A stretch of 64,000 bases of DNA from Primulina eburnea (lineage: Eukaryota; Streptophyta; Magnoliopsida; Lamiales; Gesneriaceae): assembly GCF_022965805.1 (NCBI RefSeq), contig NC_133101.1, positions 8,717,069 through 8,781,068 of the forward strand. Reading direction: 5' to 3'. The notes below the pieces were generated by a model. It made no database searches. It worked only from the letters and a program-made list of their open reading frames with translations, and was not told the origin of the DNA. The translations under genes were made by a program, and so were the position numbers. Numbering within the stretch: the stretch's first letter is position 1; each line of letters starts with the position of its first letter. Positions 57,901 through 64,000 of this stretch are shown piece after piece.

Positions 57901-60612
57901 GTTGTATAGCACATGTCCATGTTCCAAAGGCAGGGAGGACAAAACTTGATGATAGAAGCATTGCTTGTGTATTGCTGGGGGTTAGTGAGGAATCAAAAGG
58001 CTACATGTTATTTGATCCAGTTGCTAAGAGAATCATTGTGAGTAGAGATGTAATTTTCGAAGAAGTGAAACAATGGGATTGGGACGAGAGTCATAGAAAA
58101 CACACTGAAGTAGCCTTAGAGTGGGGTGAAAATGAAGGAGTAAGCGAAACTGAGGATAGTGGTATCAATGTTGGGACAGATGAAGAAGTTAGAAGTGAGA
58201 CAGATAGCTCTAATGAAGGTGACGAGAGAGTGAGGAGACCTCCTAGCTGGATGAGCGATTATGTCAGTGGCGAAGGTTTATCTGAGGATGAGGCTCATAT
58301 GGTGCAAGTAGTATCAACTGATCCGTTGTACTTTGAGGAAGCCATGAAAAGTGCAGATTGGAGGAAGGCCATGGATAGTGAAATCAGTTCCATCGAGAGG
58401 AACAAAACATGGACTCTTATTGAGCTACCAGCTGGGGCAAAAAAGATTGGTGTGAAGTGGGTTTATAAAACAAAGTACAACGAACATGGCAAGATTGAGA
58501 AACACAAGGCACGTCTGGTTGCGAAAGGGTACTCTCAACAATATGGTGTAGATTACACGGAAGTTTTCGCACCAGTAGCAAGAATGGATACGGTAAGGAT
58601 GATCATTGCTCTAGCAGCACACAAGGATTGGAAAATTTTTCAACTAGATGTTAAGTCCGCATTCCTCCATGGTGAGCTTAGTGAAGATGTTTATGTGGAA
58701 CAACCAAGAGGATACGAAAAAGGAGGCAGTGAACATCTTGTCTACAAGCTACACAAAGTCTTGTATGGATTAAAACAAGCTCCACGAGCTTGGTTCAGTC
58801 GGATTGAAGCACACTTTATCAAAGAAGGTTTCCAAAGGTGCGATAGCGAGCAGACATTATTCACAAAGAAGAACAAGGAAGGAAAATGCATCATTGTAAG
58901 TGTTTATGTTGATGATTTAATTTTCACCGGTGATGATGAAATTATGATGTCCGAATTTAAAAGCTCTATGTTGAGAGAGTTTGATATGACTGATTTGGGA
59001 AAGATGAGATTCTTTCTTGGAATTGAGGTGTTGCAAAAATCTGGTGGTATTTCTATATGCCAAAGAAAATATGCAATGGAAATTCTGAAAAGATTTGGCA
59101 TGAATGAAAGTAATTCAGTAGGGAGTCCAATTGTTCCAGGCTTCAAAGTAAGCAAAGATGAAGATGGAATCTCGGTTGATGAAACTTACTACAAACAACT
59201 AGTTGGGAGTTTGATGTATCTCACTACCACGAGACCTGACATAATGTTTGTCACTTGTCTCATTAGTAGATACATGGCAAAACCAAAAGAGATTCATCTA
59301 CAAGCAGCTAAAAGAGTGCTCCGATATCTAAAAGGGACTATGGACTATGGAATTCATTATACAAAAAAAGGAGATGGTGAGTTGTTGGCATTTACTGACA
59401 GTGACTATGCTGGAGATATGGAGGATAGGAAGAGTACATCGGGATATGTTTTCTTAATGAATTCTGGTGCTGTTTCGTGGTGTTCAAAGAAGCAGCCAAT
59501 CGTGACCTTATCTACTACAGAAGCTGAATTTGTAGCGGCTGCCGTGTGTGCTTGTCAAGGAGTTTGGATGAAAAGAATTTTAAAGGAGCTGGGATGCTCG
59601 GATGAAGGTTGCATTACTGTGATGTGCGACAACAGTTCTACTATCAAGCTGTCAAAAAATCCCGTTATGCATGGTCGCAGTAAACATATAGATGTGAGAT
59701 TTCATTTCTTGAGGAATCTTACCAAAGATGGCAAGATTGAATTAATTTATTGCGGCAGTCAAGACCAAGTGGCAGATATAATGACTAAACCATTGAAGCT
59801 TGAAGCCTTTCAGAAGCTTCGAAAGATGCTGGGAGTTTGCGAGATCTCAAGCATAAACTAAGTGCTAAATAGCATTTAGTTTAAGGGAGGAAATGAAGGA
59901 GTTTGCTGATCTTTGTTAAATAAAGTCCTGTTATGTAGGGATATTTAGATTTGTTTTTGACTTGGTCTATGTTTCGGTTACCTATTTCCTTTATTCTTGT
60001 TGAGTTGTTATTTACGTTGAATTGTATGGCTATATAAGCCAAGACCATTATCAATAAAACTTGAGCCATTGATACTCAGCTTGTTGTCTATTTGTTCTCA
60101 AAATCTTATAAACAGATTAAGTTTCTCAACAAATATGGCCTGGCTAAGCTTCCGAATCATGATCATAATTTAGGCAATGTGTCCTCGTCGAAGTTCATAC
60201 TGAAAAATGTGCCTACACAACAAGCATATACTCTTTTAAGATATCATGTAATATGTCATCATCTATTTACTCTTGGTAGAAATTCATGCCCTTGGCATGT
60301 GTTGAAACCATACTGTTTGTTGAAATGTAAAAAAAAATTATATTAATTTTTTACTTTTACTTTTAGGAGTTAGACTTCATCATCATTCACCTACTTAAGC
60401 AAGACAAATAAGAACACTAGTTAAATGTGGTGAAACTTGACGAATCAATGTGCGTGCATGTAAGAAAACATAGCATTTTTCACTGTAAGAAATACAAATG
60501 GTGACCACTTTTCTGCTTTTAGGTTATGAACCTTGTTAAAGAGGCAAAACGAGAAAGGAACACTCTGTCCAAAGAAGTTACGAAGATCTGCAATTATGGG
60601 ATCTCAGCTTGA
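51995..60612 (+). CDS. RHIP1: RGS1-HXK1-interacting protein 1-like gene, nine exons, possibly disabled
   Basis: Exons 51995-52234, 53451-53518, 53626-53703, 53843-53895, 54191-54274, 54548-54600, 54700-54764, 54922-54980, 60523-60612; roughly 262 aa if in frame. The order and sequence fit Arabidopsis RHIP1, a membrane protein linked to glucose sensing through RGS1 and hexokinase 1: FIEENIPWMDYAVQQAQ, DSLQSVKSDCSAYE, a hydrophobic segment (SSHPLMSTGAVLCLGLLGLK), QFLYYNSMRFF, coiled-coil-like LLSRADVKVKELRQSMD, GKQIHTAINSAHKIERKA, LKDVLRELPSREASRFRTQ and the end KEVTKICNYGISA. Oddities: exon 2 has one base too many (between AYE and IVFGKIK), giving an early stop, and exon 5 would need a GC donor (GGG|GCATTT). 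Intron 8 is 5.5 kb because of a Copia insertion. It is either a recent pseudogene or has a base error. Confidence 0.8.
52818..53181 (-). mobile_element. TRIM element in RHIP1 intron 1
   Basis: Two ~119-bp LTRs (52818-52935, 53062-53181). On the minus strand each starts TGTTAGTTGTC and ends CTTAACA. A primer-binding site, TGGTATCAGAACTCAAG on the minus strand (53045-53061), adjoins the upstream LTR. The interior is about 126 bp. The flanks AAAAA and AAATA match at four of five positions. The LTRs differ by many substitutions, so it is older than the TRIM at 18477. Confidence 0.85.
55610..60131 (+). mobile_element. Nearly intact Copia retrotransposon in RHIP1 intron 8
   Basis: LTRs 55610-55847 and 59894-60131 are both 238 bp, start TGAAGGAGTTTGC and end CTCAACA. 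I find a single difference between them. The TSD AATAT lies at 55605-55609 and 60132-60136. A primer-binding site TCTGGTATCAGAGC follows the 5' LTR; a purine tract AAGGGAGGAAA precedes the 3' LTR. The element is in the same orientation as the host gene and carries its own LTR promoter (GGCTATATAAGCC near 55744). Confidence 0.96.
55902..59861 (+). pseudogene. Copia gag-pol with one nonsense codon
   Basis: One frame of 1,320 codons including the stop, broken only by TGA at 57600-57602, where the family motif RTDRGGEF has Gly (GGA would differ by one base). Domain order is Copia: gag (IPRFDGHYDHWSMLMENFL), zinc knuckle CYKCHKLGHFQYEC, aspartic protease DSGCSNHMCG, integrase HHCC (HKRYGHLSYKGL ... 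CIDCINGKQ) and catalytic core (LIHADICGP, TTAYTPQQNGVAER), RT (KARLVAKGYSQ, YVDDLIFTG), RNase H (TDSDYAGDMEDRKSTSGYVF, TLSTTEAEFVAA). The nonsense codon lies within the integrase core, so translation would stop before RT. TNT1/RE1-like Pol is the nearest general comparison; lineage is not fixed. Confidence 0.95.
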
Positions 60613-61639
60613 GACTTGCCTATCTTAATCCTCTTTCCATGGATATAAATCCAATATAGTTTCTTGAATCTCGTAGATGCGCGGTACATTAGTTCCTATC
60701 TTTAAAATTAAAGTGGTTGCAGATCATGTTTTTCAAATTTTGGCAGTGAACATATACATTTGAAAGTCAGCAGCGATGCTGTTGCAGCAAGTTCAAGGCT
60801 GAGTTTCTACCTCTGTTGCCATTGAGTCATTTGAAATCGTCAGAATATTAAAGAATGGATATTTTCCTGACATGAATCGGTCTAATGTAGAGTCAAGCAC
60901 ATTCTATAATAAAAGGCGTACCAGTGTGTGTGATGCATGTGCGTGACATGGTATAGCAATTGTTGACATGGTTTTAACATGATCTGTGATCTCAAGGGTG
61001 AACTTTGCTGCTGCAATGCTTTTTGCTTGACGGTCCCGATATAGTCAAGGGCTAAGTTTCGGCCGGTTGCTGAGCTCAATTATATGGGTGCAGTCAAAAG
61101 CTCAACTATCTTGAGAAGTGTCTTTTTACAGTAATGTGTAGAAGAACTTAAATGTCAAATTTTACATAGAATTTATGATTCCTCACCTCTTGCATGACTT
61201 GACTCAGTTGACTTAATCGGCACCGCCAAGCAAATAATTGTACATCAATCTCACATGAATGCCGATATGGTTGTTCTGACTCTTGACTGACAATTCCACG
61301 CCTATAAGTCACGCACAATCAATTAAAGCACCATGTTTCTATCCTTAACATGGGTATTTGGTCATAAGATAATTGAATAAATAGGTAGGTTATCGAGTTC
61401 TTTTTTTTTTAATTAATGAAATTACTTCTATTAAAAAGATAAAAAGAGTAATTATACAATTACGCCAGACATTCTCATTCTCAGGAGATAATACAACCTA
61501 ACAAATCATACATGATCATACAAAATGTTTAAACTGTAATTAAAATACATTAATAGAACTTGAAAAACATCTAGTTCTTGCTTACATTACATTAAGTAGT
61601 AACCTAACACAAAATCCAAAAAGTCGTCCCAACTTGACA
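60613..61639. other. Intergenic DNA between RHIP1 and HSP70
   Basis: The first few hundred bases should hold the RHIP1 3' UTR. No gene or clear repeat was recognised in the remainder. Confidence 0.5.
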
Positions 61640-61770
61640 CCAATTATATATATTAATCAAAGTCATTATTTATAATTTATGAAACCAATTAGATATATTA
61701 GTCAAAGTCATTATTTATAATTTATGAAACCAATTAGATATATTAATCAAAGTCATTATTTATAATTTAT
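61640..61770. repeat. 45-bp direct repeat, three copies, upstream of HSP70
   Basis: CCAATTAGATATATTAATCA plus AAGTCATTATTTATAATTTATGAAA-type sequence begins at 61640, 61685 and 61730, nearly identical. It lies about 235-370 bp upstream of the HSP70 start. The CCAAT word is repeated in each unit. Confidence 0.93.
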
Positions 61771-62005
61771 GCATCGATTATTTTAATGTCAACTTGGAAA
61801 TCGATATTATCATCATAAAATTACAGACAGACTTCGACTTTGGTATTTTGTGGTCTCTTTCACCGTCGCAACTTGTAAATAGATTGCCATTTCTACAGCT
61901 CACTCTGATTACCATACTCGCGTTGACATTGACTTGGTGTTTCCATTTCCTCCAGTTTTACACAAAAACCGAGTGTTCCCAACATTTTCATCAACGAAGA
62001 CTACA

Positions 62006-64000
62006 ATGGCTAGAAAAAACATTGAAGCTCCGGCGATTGGAATCGATTTGGGCACGACTTATTCATGCGCAGCCGTCTGGCGGCATGATCGTGCTGAGAT
62101 CATACCCAATGACCAGGGCGACCGCACGACACCTTCTTATGTAGCTTTCAGCCCGGTAGAACGTCTCATAGGCGGTGCCGCCAAGAATCTTGCCGCCATG
62201 AACCCAGCCAACACCATTTTCGGTTAGATGTTGCTATTAGCATTCACAGTTTAATTTCTTGATAAATCTGCTTTTTTAGTGTTTTTTTTTTGGGTTCCGG
62301 CCGTTGACTTGCTCATGCTTATAATTATGTTTATGTATTTCTTTTCATCCATAACTGATTAGTTTCGGTATGAAATTGAGTTTCTAATGTGATGCATCAA
62401 ACTGAGTCGTGTGCTTGTTTTGGTTGATCAAAAGTCAAAATTACCTGATTATAATCTCTCCACCAAGAACGTAACCATCGAGTTTTGCTCTACTTGGGGT
62501 TGATGAACCATTTGCTGTTTTGGGTTGCTCAATTAATTCTGCAGATGCTAAGAGGTTGATCGGTCGAAGATTCAGCGACTCTTTGGTCCAGAAGGATGTG
62601 AAACTCTGGCCTTTCCAGGTCATTTCTGGCCCTGATGATAAACCCTTGATTACGGTTACCTTCAAAGGTGAAGAGAAAAAATTTGTGGCCGAAGAGATTT
62701 CATCAATGATCCTCATCAAGATGAAAGAAACTGCGGAAGCTTTTCTTGGGTCAGCAGTGAAAAAGGCAGTTATCACAGTACCTGCCTACTTCAACGATTC
62801 CCAGAGGCAAGCAACCAAGGATGCTGGAACCATTGCTGGGCTTAATGTCTTGCGTATTGTTGTTGAACCAACTGCTGCAGCCATTGCTTATGGTCTTGAC
62901 AAAAAGTTTAACAGCTCTGGTAGAAAGAGTAATGTGCTTATTTTCGACCTCGGGGGTGGCACCTTTGATGTATCTCTTCTCACTATGGAGAATAGCATGT
63001 TTACCGTTAAGGCCATTGATGGTGACACCCACCTTGGAGGAGAGGATTTCGATGATAGAATGGTTAACCATTGTGTTCAAGAATTCAAGAGAAAACACAG
63101 AAAGGATATAGGTGACAATCCCAGAGCATTGAGAAGGTTGAGGACATCTTGTGAGAGGGCAAAGAGGAATCTATCATCTGCAACAGAAACAAACATCGCA
63201 ATCGATTGTTTGTATGATGGGATCGATTTTGACTACAAAATAACTCGTGCAAAATTCGAGGAACTTAACATGGATTTGTTCAAGAAATGCATTAAACATA
63301 TTGAGGAGTGTTTGAATGAGGCTAAGATGGACAAGAATAGTATCCATGACGTGGTGCTCGTTGGTGGATCCACTAGAATTCCAAAGGTCCAGCAAATGCT
63401 GCAAGAATATTTTAATGGTAAGGAGTTGTGTAGGAGCATTCATCCTGATGAGGCCGTCGCTTCTGGTGCAGCAATTCAAGCAGCATTATTAGCTGGCCAG
63501 GGCAATGCAGAGGTTCAGGGTATACTATTATGCGAAGTCACGCCACTGTCACTTGGCGTGCATGTCGAAGGGGGTGAAATGAGTGTAATCATACCAAGAA
63601 ACTCTGCTATTCCTACCAAGAAGGAGGAACAATTCATGACATGTGCTGACAACCAAAGCGTCGCGCTCATCCAAGTGTTTGAGGGAGAAAGGGCGAGAAC
63701 CATGGATAACAATTTGTTGGGCAAATTCGAGCTCACAGGCATCCCACCAGCTCCAAGAGGCATCCCTAAAATAACCATCTGCTTTGATGTCGACGCCAAT
63801 GGGATTCTGAATGTCTCTGCTGAAGATCAAACAACTGGAAATAAAAAAAACATCACAATCATCAATGACAAAGGCAGGTTATCTACAGAAGAGATCGAGA
63901 GAATGCTGCGAGAAGCCGAGTTATTTAAGGCAGAAGATGAGAAGCATAAAAGGAGAGTTGAGGCCAAGAATGCTCTGGAAAATTATGTCTACAGCATGAG
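62006..64000 (+). CDS. HSP70: Cytosolic HSP70 (HSC70-like), 3' end beyond the window
   Basis: Exon 1 62006-62222, intron 62223-62544, exon 2 62545 onward; 557 codons are present of about 650. The intron splits the Asp codon of [10 protein letters not shown], the conserved intron site of plant cytosolic HSP70 genes. The ATP-dependent chaperone signatures are all present: GIDLGTTYS (12-20), [14 protein letters not shown] (205-218), [14 protein letters not shown] (343-356). The substrate-binding domain starts near residue 395 (EVTPLSLGV) and the helical lid begins before the window ends ([10 protein letters not shown]). It differs from canonical HSC70 at normally invariant places: EPTAAA is preceded by Val instead of Asn (residue 179), and [23 protein letters not shown] replaces the usual LETAGG region. 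This suggests a divergent paralogue. The start follows a C/A-rich leader and fits the family. Confidence 0.95.

Overview
This window is nuclear DNA of a flowering plant, probably a eudicot. It is AT-rich and intron-rich, with three or four single genes embedded in dense, nested transposable elements. Several repeats (the GTGAGACGGTCTCAC palindromic MITE, the GTACCACATTT motif block, an LTR beginning TGTTAGAGTAGATG) remind me of asterid/Lamiales genomes, but that assignment is a guess. No tRNA, rRNA, CRISPR or organellar signal was seen.

Host genes, left to right: (1) a NudC/BOBBER1-type co-chaperone on the minus strand (1600-4437, six exons, reading frame closed across every junction); (2) a complete pectinesterase/pectinesterase-inhibitor (PME34-like) gene on the plus strand (28264-32981, four exons, 594 aa); (3) a minus-strand LRK10-like/WAK-type receptor kinase that is a pseudogene (38368-42683), with a solo LTR inside its first exon and most of its kinase domain missing; (4) a plus-strand RGS1-HXK1-interacting-protein-1-like gene (51995-60612, nine exons) with an extra base in exon 2, a poor splice donor after exon 5, a TRIM in intron 1 and a young 4.5-kb Copia element in intron 8; (5) the 5' 557 codons of a cytosolic HSP70 (62006 to the window end).

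Repeats by region: 5.0-12.2 kb holds an older LTR element whose 3' LTR was split by a younger 3.7-kb non-autonomous LTR element (1.59-kb LTRs, 530-bp non-coding interior, AGTAG target-site duplication, TSD). At 12.2-14.34 kb is a tandem array of ~229-bp units with a 3-unit (~687-bp) higher-order duplication. At 18.5 kb is an intact TRIM. At 19-21 kb a dead LINE is split by a hAT-type MITE with an 8-bp TSD. At 21.18-23.06 kb and 26.15-26.88 kb are two solo LTRs. At 34-36.8 kb a decayed Copia pol is split by a GCGACGG-repeat element, and at 37.67-38.36 kb is a Tourist-like MITE. At 42.7-43.9 kb is a hAT-like element carrying a nested MITE. At 44.9-51.6 kb two related Copia 3' halves lie head to head around a SINE-like spacer, a ~3-kb-armed inverted repeat.

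The host genes have no evident shared pathway; they are unrelated neighbours separated by transposon layers. The most unusual structures are the inverted Copia pair, the nested-insertion records that can be read from exact target-site duplications, and the tandem array with its higher-order period. I found no clear evidence of a wholly new biological system. All coordinates were read by eye.
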